Origin: Allodiplogaster sudhausi
Taxonomy: Eukaryota > Nematoda > Chromadorea > Rhabditida > Diplogasteridae
Direction of reading: 5' to 3'
Length of the DNA: 64,000 nt
NCBI GenBank assembly: GCA_945643635.1
Contig: CALZFC010000015.1
Coordinates: forward strand, 1,817,501-1,881,500
Shown one piece after another: positions 1 through 11,870 of the stretch. Position 1 is the first letter of the stretch, and the number at the start of each line of letters is the position of its first letter. A program made the position numbers and the translations under genes. The notes beneath the pieces are model-generated. The model saw only the letters and a list, made by a program, of their open reading frames with translations, ran no database searches and was not told where the DNA came from.

Positions 1-488
1 CCTGCTGCGGCGTCGGTCGCGTCCTCCTTCGTATCCACCGCCGCGTCCCCCTCCTCCCCCGAAGCGGCCTCCGCCTCCACCTCCTCCTCCGCCGCCCCCG
101 CCACCGCGTCCACGGCCATGCGAGATCTCCACGCGGGCGCGCACTCCACAGATACGGCTGAGAAACGAAGAAGTAAAATCGATACGAACAACACAGCAGC
201 TGCTGAATAACCCAAGCACGAACCTTCCATCGAGCGACTTCACTGCGTCGTGCGCATCTCGGTCATCCTCGAACTCAACGAATGCGAATCCCGGAGGACG
301 ACGGGCCACCCACACCTTGCGGATCCGGCCGAAGCGATGGAAGGCATCCTCGATCTGAGAATCACTTAAGCTTCGACAAATGAATAAAGAACACAATCTC
401 GCTTCGAAAAGAATATACGCACCTCTTCCGACGTTGTGTCTGGAGGAAGGCCGCCAATATAAACTTTGCAGTCACCTTCGCGGGGCAT
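1..488 (-). CDS. rsp-6: SR-family splicing factor, SRSF3/7 (RSP-6) type, copy B (3' end outside window)
   Basis: Nuclear pre-mRNA splicing regulator with one N-terminal RRM, a Gly-rich linker and (off the window) an RS tail. Visible exons, on the minus strand: 488-423 (starts [20 protein letters not shown]2-type strand), 354-224 (FGRIRKVW, then RNP1-type [12 protein letters not shown]), and 157-2 ([13 protein letters not shown], then a Gly-rich block ending RDRRRSR). The last exon seems to end at a donor at the window edge, so the RS domain is missing only because the window stops. Exon lengths (66, 131 nt) and phases match copy A downstream exactly, showing a tandem duplication. The donor of intron 2 is GT here but GC in copy A. 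The start ATG is fixed by paralogue alignment. Family assignment rests on established similarity to RSP-6/SRSF3. Confidence 0.88.
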
Positions 489-1428
489 CGTTGAATATTC
501 CTCTGGAAATAAACATAATACATCCACAGAGAACCTGTATTACACGGCATGGAGGGTGAACGGCGAGAAAGGATAATATACGACTCAGCTGTGAACCAAA
601 TAGTTAAGAGTACTTCTCCGGCTATAAACATTTACAGAACATAAGACTGGCCACCACCAGCCCTCCGAAGACGAATGAAAACCCAAGCGCGACTTAACTG
701 ATGAGCAGATTCCTAGTGCAATTTCAACAGCACGCGGTATACAGTATTCTCTGAACAGACAGGTAATTCCGTTTAGGATTAAATCCTTCACAATATACTA
801 AAAGTATTAGTATTATGCACCGTTCACCATCACTCGTGCACAACTTCCCCTCGTTCACCACTCGTCACCCACAACTTCCTCTTTCTTGAGACCACACCCA
901 AGAACACTAGGCTTCTTCCCATTCCCATTGTGTTCATTAATTGGCCACGTTTGGATTATAACGATACCGGATACACATCGTCGCCAATCTATGTTTACCA
1001 CTTCCAGTTTCCATAGCCAACTTCGCTGTCTGTATCAGTTTCTTTTCTTTAAAACGCAGTTATACGACGCTTCTTTATGCGATAATTGCTGGAAAATGAA
1101 CATATAAGCATTTTAAAGAAGCTGTCCAGGCAGTTTGAGTTCTTCTAGAAACACTGACGGTCAAGAGAATAAACAAGAGAATTGAAACCACAAGTCAACT
1201 TTGGGAAAGTAGCTAGATTAACACCAGAAAGCTAGATAATAGTATGATATCTAAACCACATAGATAAAAGAAGAATAGATAAAATGGAAAAGATCATATG
1301 TGTAGAGATTGTTGGGTGTGTAATGACAACTGTACATCAGGTATCGATTTGAAGTGTCCTTCTGCAAATCACGAGCGGCTGCTGAAAAGAAGACTTGTTA
1401 ATGGATCATCTTTTATTGTGCCACTTCT
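489..1428. other. Intergenic: upstream of SR copy B, downstream of SR copy A
   Basis: AT-rich sequence between the two SR genes; no coding exon with splice support was seen. It must contain the promoter of copy B. At about 940 bp it is too long for a typical nematode operon spacer. Confidence 0.5.
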
Positions 1429-2586
1429 TTAGTAGGAGCTCTCCAGTTCATCCGGAAACTTCCAAAAACTGTTTGTATTCTCATCAGTAAGCAAAAAAAA
1501 AATCTGACCGGCTCCTGGAGCGAGAGCGGCGATCATCGTAGGTCGAAGATCCACGGGCGCTGCGAGAGCGAGAGCGCGAGCGACGACGGGCAGGCGAGCG
1601 AGACCTGCGAAGAAGAACCACACTCAGACCCCCTCCACTCATTCCTCCATCGCGAGTCGACGCCACTTCCATCCACAAAGAACTTACCACCGCTTCTTTT
1701 CACGGAACACTTCGGCCACTATTATTTCTCACCAAGGCACGAAAGATGGCTGGGCAGAGAAGAGAGGAGGGCAGAGGAGTGCGGAGGGAGAGAGTGTGTG
1801 TGAAGAGGAGAGTGTCTCTAGCGGGGGTCGCGCAAGTCTGGGGCCGAGCACTTGGTCGTGGAGACCGAGGAGTCACCATCTCTAGTCTAGCCCTCCCCCA
1901 CAAGGGAGAGGGAGAGAGGGCGCAGTGCTGTTTCTCCATAGAAGACGCAGCAGTAGAGAAGGGTTGGGAAGGAGAGGAGAGCAGGCAGAGTCACTAAAAC
2001 AGAATGAAAGAGATAGATACTGGCCAGTCACTACGAGGACTGCCTCTCCGGGGAATCATGGGAATCTCTAGAAGAGAGAGTGGCAGAATGGTCAACAGGA
2101 AGGGGACATTCAAACCTGCTGCGCCGTCTGTCCCGTCCGCTGTCATAGCCTCGTCCCCCTCCGAAGCGTCCTCCACCTCCGCCGCCGCCGCCACCACGGC
2201 CACGTCCGTGCGAGATCTCCACGCGGGCGCGCACTCCGCAGATACGGCTAAAAATATCTATAGTCAAGCAAGCACGCAAACAAAAGAACAGCCTCAGAAT
2301 GAGATAGCAAGTTGTGAAGGGTAAACTTGCCTGCCATCGAGTGACTTCACTGCGTCGACTGCATCGCGGTCATCTTCGAACTCAACGAAAGCGAATCCCG
2401 GAGGACGACGGGCCATCCACACTTTGCGGATCCGGCCGAAGCGATGGAAGGCATCCTCGATCTGACAACCACCAAGGGATGATTACTTCAGGTTGTTTGA
2501 CAGCAGCTGAATAAACACACCTCTTCGGAAGTAGCATCTGGCGGGAGTCCGCCAATGTAGACTTTGGTGTCTCCGTCACGAGGCAT
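1429..2586 (-). CDS. rsp-6: SR-family splicing factor, SRSF3/7 (RSP-6) type, copy A
   Basis: Complete gene for an RRM/Gly-rich/RS splicing factor acting in the nucleus. Exons on the minus strand: 2586-2521 ([19 protein letters not shown]), 2461-2331 ([21 protein letters not shown]1), 2247-2116 ([11 protein letters not shown] plus Gly-rich run and RDRRRSR), and the RS exon from 1604. The RS exon encodes repeated RS/SR dipeptides and either reads to a stop at 1484 or splices a very short GTCAG intron to end in [12 protein letters not shown] at 1429. Exon phases 0/2/2 equal copy B. Intron 2 begins GCAAGT, the classical GC-AG donor, whereas copy B has GT. The order RRM, Gly-rich linker, short RS tail is typical of SRSF3/7 and RSP-6. 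Confidence 0.9.
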
Positions 2587-3017
2587 CTTTTATATCCTGA
2601 AACGAAGCACAAGTTAAATAAACCAACACATCGATGTTAACGCGAACAAGCCGAATGACAACGCAACGAGAAGGAAACATTACTGGTGACTTCATATGCT
2701 CACCTCTCTCCTAATTAACATATGAAAACCGCTAATCGTTCTGCTAAAGAATACATGTATAGCTTGAATAGAGTGCAGGGAGAGGGGAACGGAGGGTGGA
2801 GAGTGAGAGAAGGGGTGGAAGCGCAATGACAATGACCGCCGACTCGTGTTCACGCAAGGATCGATACGCAACGCGTACGCCGCGCATATCTAAACGGCGC
2901 GAGGACGCCATTCTTTGGCAGGATTCAAAGAGAGCAGCACTCGGCGTTAAACCAACATCAACAGATCATTAGCACTCATTAAAAGAACAAAAAGTGAACC
3001 AACCTAGGTACACTAAA

Positions 3018-3375
3018 GGGTGCTATCCCTGTTGGGGGGGGGTCATGATTTTTTTTTCAAGTTTCTTAGGAATGTTTTGCCCCATTTACTTACGCTTGAA
3101 AGTTGTCTATTTGTGCTTATTTTGCGAGCTGAAAGCGAATATGACATCAATTAAGCTACTTTTGCTAACATTTCTGTGCAAATAGGCGTTTTTGACGTAG
3201 CTTAACCATTTTCGGGCAAGATTTCGCTATAAATGATCATATATCGCAGAATATGATTCAATTCACTGCAGAATATCATATGGCGCGCAAAAGTATTCCC
3301 AGTTTGGCATGTTTTGGGTTCCGTGGAAATTTTGGAAAAAATCATAAACCCCTCCCCCCAACAGGGATAGCACCC
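3018..3375. mobile_element. MITE-like element with terminal inverted repeats
   Basis: The left end GGGTGCTATCCCTGTTGGGG is repeated as its exact reverse complement at the right end (about 3354-3375). Weaker complementarity continues inward for about 15-20 nt (TCATGATTTTTT). Total length is about 358 bp and there is no coding capacity, which fits a non-autonomous DNA element. Target-site duplication is unclear; A/T-rich TAAA-like sequence flanks both ends. Superfamily not assigned. Confidence 0.6.
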
Positions 3376-4262
3376 ATTAAAGAAAAATAGGTGTCGAAAA
3401 AAAAATAAGTGAAAAGAACGTTGGTCGAAAATTGAAGAGCATTTTCGAACTTTATCGATTAAAATCAATTTTAATAAAGCACTAAAAAGTTCGGAAATTA
3501 ACGTACTCACCACCTTTAAAATTTCTCCCTTTCAGGCTGAATCTTTTGCTATTTCGTCGCTCTTCATATTATCTTTCTCATTATTTTGCAATGGTTTTGT
3601 AAACAAGTTCACGAGGTTTTAAGTCCTTTCTCAAGAAGAATTTACGGAGATGCTTTTCTCAAATGTGTCGTATTAATCGTTTGCTACCGCCAATCTGAAT
3701 GCCTGTCCTCCTATTTTCGGCGATGAAACATGAGTATTGGATGGAGCTTGTTAGTCTCTATTCCCAGTCGTGCTTCCTAAACTAAACAACACACGTTCCC
3801 TTGCTGCGTTATCTCTGTGATCATTCCCGCTGTTCACTTCTTCCAGTGCCTCTCGGAATGAAGTGATGAGGAAAGTAGTTTGATTTATAACGCATGCGCC
3901 TGTAAAAGGGAAGCAAGGCATCTGTTGTCAGTTTGCCGCAGATTTAACTGATAAAGGAGCATGGCTGAATAGCAGGACCCTTCCTCTCTCTATTGTCTTT
4001 CACAGGTCGCTCCATTCTTTCTCACGTGATATCATTCAGGCCGGAGCATTTCCAGAAGCTAAGAGCAATTGTAGATCAAGAAACATGGCTTATGTTTCAA
4101 CTGGGAGTTATTCTGGTTGCTGTAACAGTGGCGTAGATGAAGTAACCTCACTTCGTTGTTGGTCTACACCTACCGCCTGTTCGCATTCCTGCCATCCTTC
4201 AGTGTCCTTTTTCCTTTCATTTTCTACGATGATCTGCCTCGTTATCCATCTCGCTCTCATCT

Positions 4263-4263
<1 letters not shown>

Positions 4264-4348
<85 letters not shown>

Positions 4349-4678
4349 AATCTTTCACTCCTACTGTCCCTGCCTCCTTTTCATTTACTGCCTCCGCTTC
4401 TCTCACATAGCCCCTTGTGACCGGCAGTGCCTGCTCGAATCTCAAAGAAGAGTCTGACCTTCATCTTCTCTCCTCTCTATATTCATTTTGTATGTCTCAG
4501 AAATTGATTAGATCTTCCATGGCGCTTCAGGCAACAGCCGGAGAAATCACTCTTCACTCTCCCTGCCTCACTGTCCCGTTCCCTCTCACTTCTACTGCAA
4601 CTTCTCACGCTGCTCCCGTTTTCCTTCTTCCTTCTCGCAGTATGTATCTTTCCTTTCATAGCTTCGTTTTTCTCTTTC

Positions 4679-4715
<37 letters not shown>

Positions 4716-4861
4716 CCTCTCTCACACTCTCTCCCCGCCAAAGGCGAATATTTTTTCCAAGTGAACATCCTCCACCTTATCATTCGGCAGACGCTGCACA
4801 AGTCATCCTCGACCTACTAGCCTTCCAGAGGTTTCTTTCCCGCATTGCTCATTTTATTTCT

Positions 4862-4911
<50 letters not shown>
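4264..4911. repeat. Clustered (CT)n microsatellites
   Basis: Three long (CT)n tracts with occasional T insertions within 650 bp. Similar tracts recur through the window, for example 5559-5593, 6427-6542, 7745-7796, 38220-38325, 49200-49270, 60122-60176 and 62778-63090. Confidence 0.9.
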
Positions 4912-4914
<3 letters not shown>

Positions 4915-5553
4915 ACCTCGCTATCACTGTCTGTTTCTCTCAATGCTGTCATAATATACTCCGCCTCTTGCTTATCGCTGTAATCTCCCTCTAGTTTCCT
5001 TCTCTCTCGTTCTGTTCTCGATATGCTATGGACAGTCAACATTTCTTATTTCGTTACTCTGCAAAAGGGTGTATATTTCTCATTTCAATCGTCTTTCCAT
5101 GCAATATTCATCTTTGCAGTCTATATATCAAGCTGCAGTGACATGTTAGCCGTTTTACAAAGTCTGATTACGACTTTTCGTGCAAACGCTTATGCGTTTT
5201 CTATGATAATTGTTGCTTCCGCCACTGTATAGATTTATCTTCATTGGAAGCATAATGGACTCGTTTTTATTTGATGCTTTTCGCGCCCCAAGGTCATTCT
5301 TCCTTTTTATCTTCTAGAGCTCTCGCCTTAGCTGTTTGAACTCGTTGTTGAAATGGTTCAATCTCGATTGTGCCGGGTCACTTTTTATTGGTTGAATGAT
5401 TCATTGCTGCAACACACACATTTTTATCAAACTTATTGAATTTGTCATCGTCTTCTTCTCTGATACACTTTTTTGTTTAGTTGTGTTGGAGTCGCAAAGC
5501 GTACCTCTTTCAACCTCTGCTCGTACCAACTTGGCCATCCTCTTCCCCCCTCC

Positions 5554-5596
<43 letters not shown>

Positions 5597-5609
5597 CTCC
5601 CATTCCAGG

Positions 5610-5759
5610 ATGCGTCCCCTGTTGTGTGTTGTGGCGGCTCTTGCCGTCTCGGTGTCTGCCACTCGGGATGAGATGATCGAGACTAACAAGATCCTCCCTA
5701 TCGATACGGTCGACAATCTCGGCGACGCTTGCTCCGAATGCAAGACTGTCAGAGTGGCA

Positions 5760-5811
<52 letters not shown>

Positions 5812-6422
5812 ATTCTCTCTTTCTCTACCTTCACTCTTCTCTTCACTTCAATAATGGAGGATGGATTTATCAGAAGCAAAGGAATACTAAGTCTACGAGT
5901 GAAAATAGTGAAAGAGAACCCCCAGATGGTGAATGTCTGGAATTGAGATCATCCACGAAGTGGTGGCTGTGATCGATGACCCGCAGAAGCTGGCGGAGCT
6001 GAAGATCGTGCTGGGCGCGCTCTGCCACGAGACTTCCTACGTCGAGGAGTGCAAGATGTTCGTGAACAAGATCGACATCTTCATCAAGAGACTCGAGCCA
6101 TTCCTTGTCAGTCAGGGAAGAGAGAAGAAGAGAGTGGCCGCCACTTTGCCACAACAGTTGTTAACAATTCGTTTCAGCGTGACCCGGAGACGATCTGCAA
6201 GAAGATCCGTCTCTGCGGCAACTCCCGCCTCGACTTCTTCCACCGAGTCGGCCTCCTCTACATCAAGAAGGGACTCGCCAAGATCAACGGAAAGGTATTC
6301 AATCTTTCTTCTATTTATCAGTTCTGTGCATAAGCTCTTTAGACGCTCTTTCTCAGTTCTAAATTCTCAATATTTCTATTAATCTATACTATATCTCTGT
6401 CATGTATCCCTTTATACATTTC

Positions 6423-6469
<47 letters not shown>

Positions 6470-6495
6470 GCTCTTTCTCTCTACCCCTCCCTCCC

Positions 6496-6543
<48 letters not shown>

Positions 6544-7008
6544 GTGTTCAGAATGACTTTGTGTGTGACGAGTGCCAGCTGGCTGCCATCGAGTTCAAGA
6601 AGTACGTGGACGACGCTGCGCAGCGCAAGGAGATCCAGCAGTTCATCTCGGAGAACATCTGCAAGAAAATCCCGAAGTACTCCGGCACAGTCAGTCACTC
6701 CTTCCCCCTTCTCCTTCTCCCTTCACTCATCCAGAGATGAAGAATACATTGTGTTCCAGTGTGATCTGATGGTGGAGCAGTTCCTGCCTGAGCTGTTCGA
6801 GGAGCTGGACAATCTTCTGCAGAACCCGAAGACGGTCAGCATTCTTTTTGGCCATTCAATCGTTGTACTTCCTGCTGTTTACTTGTTTCTTACTAAAGAA
6901 GAGAGACCTTCCCAATTCCAGGCCTGTGCCACTCTCGGATTCTGCGATGCTCAGCTCGCTCTCGCCAACAACAAGGTGGCCGACATCTACCGTATCCTCA
7001 CTGCTTAA
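5610..7008 (+). CDS. Two-domain saposin-like secreted protein 1
   Basis: Predicted secreted lipid- or membrane-interacting protein of 237 aa in six exons: 5610-5747, 5948-6106, 6178-6294, 6552-6689, 6760-6834, 6922-7008. A signal peptide (MRPLLCVVAALAVSVSA) is followed by two saposin-B domains. Domain 1 has CSEC, then Cys 28 residues later (LGALC), EECKMF, and the CKKIRLC end; the spacing equals human saposin C. Domain 2 has CDEC, ENICKKI, a CDLMVEQF segment and ACATLGFC. All junctions keep phase 0. Donors are mostly GTCAG. The ATG lies one base after a pyrimidine-AG acceptor, which suggests trans-splicing or a 5'UTR intron. Nematode saposin-like (spp) proteins are often gut antimicrobial or lipid-handling factors; that role is inference. 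Confidence 0.88.
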
Positions 7009-7359
7009 GAAGGATTCCCTTCCTTCCGTGTTCACTGCTTGCCGCCACTTGTGTATACTCGCTTCTTGTCCATCTATAACTTCATGGTGTCATCCCATAT
7101 TGTCCTTTCTCTCTTTCTCTCTCTCTCTCTCCCTCTCTCACTCTCTCTGTACTCTCCTTTCTTTTCTCTCTGCACTTCCCCTCTCTCCTTTCTCTCTGTA
7201 CTCTCCCCTCTCTATCTCCCCACCTCCTTATCCTCTGTATATTCACGCACCTCTCTGTTTCTTGTCATCCCTTGTATTTATTTCCATGACAGCTCAGTGG
7301 CATTTTCATTAAATGGCCATTTTGCATCGTTGCATATTCCCACATATTTTTGCCTTTTG

Positions 7360-7365
7360 AATAAA
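7360..7365 (+). terminator. Polyadenylation signal AATAAA of saposin gene 1
   Basis: Canonical AATAAA about 350 bp after the stop codon, before the next gene of the pair. Confidence 0.55.
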
Positions 7366-7557
7366 CGTGTCCTTCGAAGAAGTGGCTGTCTCTCTCGCTT
7401 TTCCCTCTGTAAAATGTTGATCGTCCGTCCTAATGAAGAAAGTCTTCTAGCCCCAACATACTCCGAAACGGTCGCCATTCGGGTTCTGGCGCCGCTCTCA
7501 GCATCTCAACACCAAGAAGGGCTCGGTCAGATTACAGAAGGGATAACTATCTTGCTA

Positions 7558-8238
7558 ATGATGTCATCCATGCTAGATGTAAGAAATATGTAGCACGAAT
7601 TGGGTCTTCGGAAAGCTGGGTTGGGGAGTGCTCAAAGTTCTTCAGGTACTCATCAGCTGCTTCGAATGCAAGATCGCCATAGACACACTCATTTACGACC
7701 TGCGCACTCCGGAGCACATTGCAAGTTGGAGAAACGAGTGATAGAGAGAGAGAGTTAGAGAGAGAGGGAGAGAGAGAGAGAAAGAGAGAGAGAGAGGATT
7801 AGGGAAGAAGGAAAGCATCGAATGAATTAGCATAGAGAGGGAGAAGTATCGTGAATCAAGTGTCGATTAGTATATAAATTTCAATTGACTACTTGTACTA
7901 GACAAAGTTGACTACGTGAAAAGAATGAATGCTGTCCCCTCAGGCTTCGATCTCGAATGACATTCGTGAACTCGTCTGCCCCAGGCTACCCGCACACATT
8001 GTCGATGGCTGCGAGGTTAGAGTCTTATTTGAGTATTTATTTTTTAAACTTTTTTTAAATGAAGCTTTTCATATAAAAACTGAAATCTCGGCGCTGATCC
8101 CGTGCATTTATTTTCAGGACTTTTTGAAAATGTACATGTCAACAGTTGTAATGATGACTCTGGAGCAGCTTGACTCGGAGAGCCTCTGCAAGGCATTCAA
8201 GATGTGCGACACTGCTTCCGGTTAGATAAAGGAAGAGT

Positions 8239-8270
<32 letters not shown>

Positions 8271-9021
8271 AAGGGAGAGAAGACAGAAAGAGTGAGAGAG
8301 AGTAAGACAGAGAGGGAGAGAGAGAGATAGATAGAGAGACAGAGAAGGAGGGAGAGGGAGAGAGATAGAGAGGGGTGGCGGGAGAGAGAGCGCTTTGCAG
8401 CAAGGGCAATGGCGAGCCTCGCACACGAAGATATGGAGTCGATGAAGTGCGAGGGATGCAAGGCATTCTCTGCTTTCATGGAAGTCAGTTGTTCGAATGA
8501 TGTCATAGAAGTTTGTAACTTACATATTTACAATTAACGTACTAAAAAGTCCGTGGAGCTTGTGTGTAGCTATATTAATGTGTTTAGTCATAAATATGAC
8601 TGATCTCGGGGTGTCTTGTTCAGTACGAAGTGACTCAGCCGGACTTCAAGGCTGATCTGGTCTCTGGCTTCCGTTCGTACATCTGCACAGAGACAAGGAT
8701 GTTTTCGCAGCTTGTACGTCATCCTTACTTTTTATCTACCAAATTACAAGCTTAACCTTTTAGTGTACAGCTTTAGTTTGTTCCTTTGAAATGGGTGGTA
8801 CCTCTGCACAGTGTGAGAATCTCTCGGAGACGTACGTGCCCCGTGTGGTGGATAAGCTGGTGAAGATCTTCTCCGCCCAGGGCGGCTTCTGCACTGACGT
8901 CAGGCCATTCTTGATGTCGTGTTATCTTCTCAGAGAGAACTTGCAATTATAGATGTCATGGCTTCCACAATTACATGTAAACGTGTGTATCTTCTCCTTT
9001 CAGATGACGCATGCCTGTTGA
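7558..9021 (+). CDS. Two-domain saposin-like protein 2 (5' end uncertain)
   Basis: Tandem paralogue of the preceding gene. Supported exons: 7646-7720, 7944-8015, 8118-8220, 8401-8483, 8624-8713, 8812-8898, 9004-9021. Domain 1: CFECK, ELVCPRL, DGCEDF, SLCKAFKMC. Domain 2: CEGCKAF, SYICTET, QLCENLS, GGFCTDM and THAC before the stop. The Cys pattern is that of two saposin-B domains. The exon ending at 7720 uses a GCAAGT donor; no GT donor keeps the frame. The 5' end is weak: a phase-compatible mini-exon at 7558-7578 (MMSSMLD) exists, but no signal peptide is visible, so a first exon may be missed. An AATAAA lies at 9079-9084. Confidence 0.75.
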
Positions 9022-9540
9022 AGACTCGCTCGTTAAAAGCAACTCTCATCCTCTTCGTTCAATTTGCCAGATAAATTGAATAAAGCACTATGTACCATGT
9101 GATTCAAGTCCATTCTTAAATAAGTAACATTAAAGGACGGTATAAAAGAGTCACAAAGAGATAATCATTGGGCAAGAGTCTTGTATACAGCCTAAAGAGA
9201 AATGTACAAGTTTGTATCTAGCTTACTGTTTGGTTCACACTTCTATGTAATTTAGTTGACAATTTAGCAGTTGGGAAGACATGTATGTAATTCTTATGTA
9301 TGTATTTTGAAGCAAAGTAGTGTGCAAGTGCAAAACGGTGTCTCTCTCAGTCTTTCGGATACAACTTTCACTTCTTGTTCTTTTCGCTCACTTCATTTCA
9401 TGTCCATTTCAAATTTATCGAGGACAGTTAAGCAGGCACTTTAGATCATTGGTGTCTTCTACTAAATCGTATGTCACATTTCAATGACATCATCAGAGCT
9501 ACCTTCCTAAGTCGCACTTCTGATTTCCTCAACTCTGCTG
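9022..9540. other. Intergenic between saposin and Sre clusters
   Basis: Contains the polyadenylation signal of saposin gene 2 at 9079-9084; otherwise no feature seen. It precedes the first chemoreceptor gene and must hold its promoter. Confidence 0.5.
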
Positions 9541-11370
9541 ATGATGACCGTTGCTAGCTCTTCATCGCAGATTCCCCTCCCTTGTCTTAAAACAGGTACC
9601 TAATCATTTTAAGAGCCTGATTGTATAAGATTGGCCGTCTTTCTCATTCAGGACCGATCTACGAAATGAAGTTGCCGCTGAACGTTACAATCTTCATGTA
9701 CATCTTCTTCACGCCGATTGAGATGCTCAACTCGGAGAAAGCAGCCGAGCGTCTCTTCTACGCTCTCGTAGCCTTCGAGTTCACTCCGATGCTTCTCTAC
9801 GTTGCAGTCACGCCGCTGGCTGTCGGCACAATTTACAAGGTAGCTTCGTCAAAATAACAAAAATAAATAAATAATTCCAGTACGCGTGTTTCCACAAGAA
9901 CTTTGTGCGAATTTGCATTTTCTACATCTGCCACGGAACCGTGTATGTCGTTGGGAGATCACTCGTTTTCCTACACGAAATTGAAGTTTTCTCGACAACA
10001 GGTTCCTGTGTATCCTTCTCAATAGATTCGTGAACATGAAATCTGATAAATATGTATGTACATACATGCATTCGTGTTATTAGAAGCGCCTCGCACAAAA
10101 GATGTGAAAATGCAGGTGATCTCCAAAGAGATGCTTCTCTATTGATTGGAAGCTTCCTTCGAGTCTACTTCCTGTACATTTGCATGTGTTCTATGTCTTC
10201 TTTGGTGGCCGAGAGGGCGGCTGCCACTTTCTTTGTCTCCGACTACGATGGCAAGGTTAGCACTTTTTCGCTGCTCTCAAATCTATCTAAAATGGGAAAC
10301 AAATTGTTCTGCGATTTTCAGAAAAGACGCTATATCTCTTGTAACCTGATGATATTCAGCTTTATTGAGTCTCTTCTGCTTTCGCCACTCGCTGGTTAGC
10401 ATACTCGATTCTTAGATTTGAAGAGAAGAAAAATTACAGGTGTGATTGGCAGTAAATGGTGCCTTGGTTTCTGCGTTCAGCAGTTTCTTGCAACAATGAT
10501 AGTAAGTGGCTCGTGGGTATTTAACATTATGGATACATGTGAGCCCTTCAGATGTTTATTGGATTACGACGTAGAAATGCGCGTAGTCTTACACAGATGA
10601 ATCGTCTTCACGTCTGGGGGTTGCGATATTCTCTCCCCGTCAAATATCAAGTCAAGGAGAACGTCCGCTCTTTCAACGTTGGCCTTTTTCATAACAGACA
10701 AATATATCGTTACAATGTTGCTTATATTAATTCGAAATGATCGCAGATTTTTGTTCGTATCCTTTTGATCTCTGGCGCATTCGTGCTTGCGGCGACTGCC
10801 GTGTCCTTCCCTTCAAGAAGTGCGTGCAAGCCGAGCGAGCGCGTTCTCCTTCGCGCCCTCTTCAACATTTTCGTCGCTTAGTACGCTTCTTCGCTCATTA
10901 TACATCTTACTTCATTACACATCATTTTTAAGGCAACGTATGTATGTAGTATGTGTGTATGTACAAATGTATCACTGTAGATGATAGTTAAGCATAAATG
11001 CAACTAGCAATTGATGACATGGTTTTTTTTATTACAAGAGCGTTAAGAAGCGGGAGGTGAGGAGACAACATCAAATTCCATGCATAAATTTTAGATTTGC
11101 ATGTGTCCCCACCATGAATAAGCATGTTTTCCATATTTACAATTTCCTTGAATCAGCGGAATGATGGGGAGCACGCTGTCGATTCTGCTGTGCATGCCGA
11201 TGGCCCGCGTCTCCTTCTTCCGTCTCCTCGGTCTCTCCTCTCTCTTCTTACAACTTCGTCGTTTCCTTCGTGATCGACGTCTTCTCAGCGTCTCTCCCCA
11301 GCCACAGAAGATTAAAAAGGCCCCCGGTGGCGATATTTACTTCCAACAACTTCGTGAAGCGTGGCAATAA
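9541..11370 (+). CDS. Sre-class seven-transmembrane chemoreceptor 1
   Basis: Nine exons: 9541-9595, 9652-9839, 9881-10001, 10116-10255, 10322-10394, 10440-10501, 10552-10677, 10747-10880, 11157-11370, all phase-consistent. Sre-family landmarks: a TM1 block beginning LVAFEFTPMLLY, the FHKNFVRICIFYICHG helix, LVAERAAATFFVSDYDGK (Sre equivalent of the ER-AT-DYE motif after TM3), YSLPVKYQVKENVRSF (Sre SLxxRYQxxEN motif before TM6), and a C-terminus GGDIYFQQLREAW shared with its neighbours. Sre proteins are orphan GPCRs, usually in sensory cilia. The start gives a polar N-terminus without signal peptide, as usual for this class. Ligand unknown. Confidence 0.85.
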
Positions 11371-11870
11371 TACATTCATGTTAACATACACATGTATTCA
11401 ATGTAAATCATAAGGTTTCAAGTTGTGGTTGTCCCTTTTTTGTATTCTTACCATTAGATAGTATTATGTAAACATTACAGATATAATTTTAAAGGAATGT
11501 TTTTGGCTCTTGCCAGTATTTTGTCGGTCTAACATATGAACTGTTTAATGTTATCGCATTATCCGTGGTAATAATTCATGCTGAAGTCTTGACACTATAT
11601 GGACATATGCATGGCCTTAGAATGAATGATGAATGTATGTACTCTGTTCCTTTCATGACAGTCGTTTGCCCGCCTCCCACGAAGCAAGGAATGAATAGTA
11701 GTTAAAAGATCTTTTCTTTCTAGTAGATTTCTCCATAAGTAGGTCGTAGGCATGGTAGCTGGGAAGCAGAGACTCCGGTGCAAACACTTCTTAACATGTT
11801 GTCGGATGACATTTACTAGTCATCTGAAACTACTGTTCAGAAGTGGCAGAATCTCTTCACTGCAGTCGCC
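11371..11870. other. Intergenic between Sre 1 and Sre 2
   Basis: AT-rich; no coding or repeat feature recognised. Confidence 0.5.

Larger units (their letters stand above)
2587..5609. other. Intergenic, repeat-rich
   Basis: No exon chain could be built. It contains the inverted-repeat element at 3018-3375 and long CT tracts near 4264-4349, 4683-4712 and 4867-4911. Open frames over the CT tracts are Ser/Leu runs produced by the repeat. Confidence 0.6.

Noticed and set aside
1746..2324. Plus-strand open frames opposite SR copy A
   Set aside because: They are antisense shadows of the Gly-rich and RS exons and their GC-rich codon bias.
4085..4420. Plus-strand coding sequence starting MAYVSTGSYSGCCNS
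   Set aside because: Only the first about 40 residues are non-repeat; the rest is a CT tract and no splice partner was found.
7039..7593. 184-residue plus-strand open frame after saposin gene 1
   Set aside because: It covers the 3'UTR with CT tracts and the polyadenylation signal of saposin gene 1; composition is non-coding.
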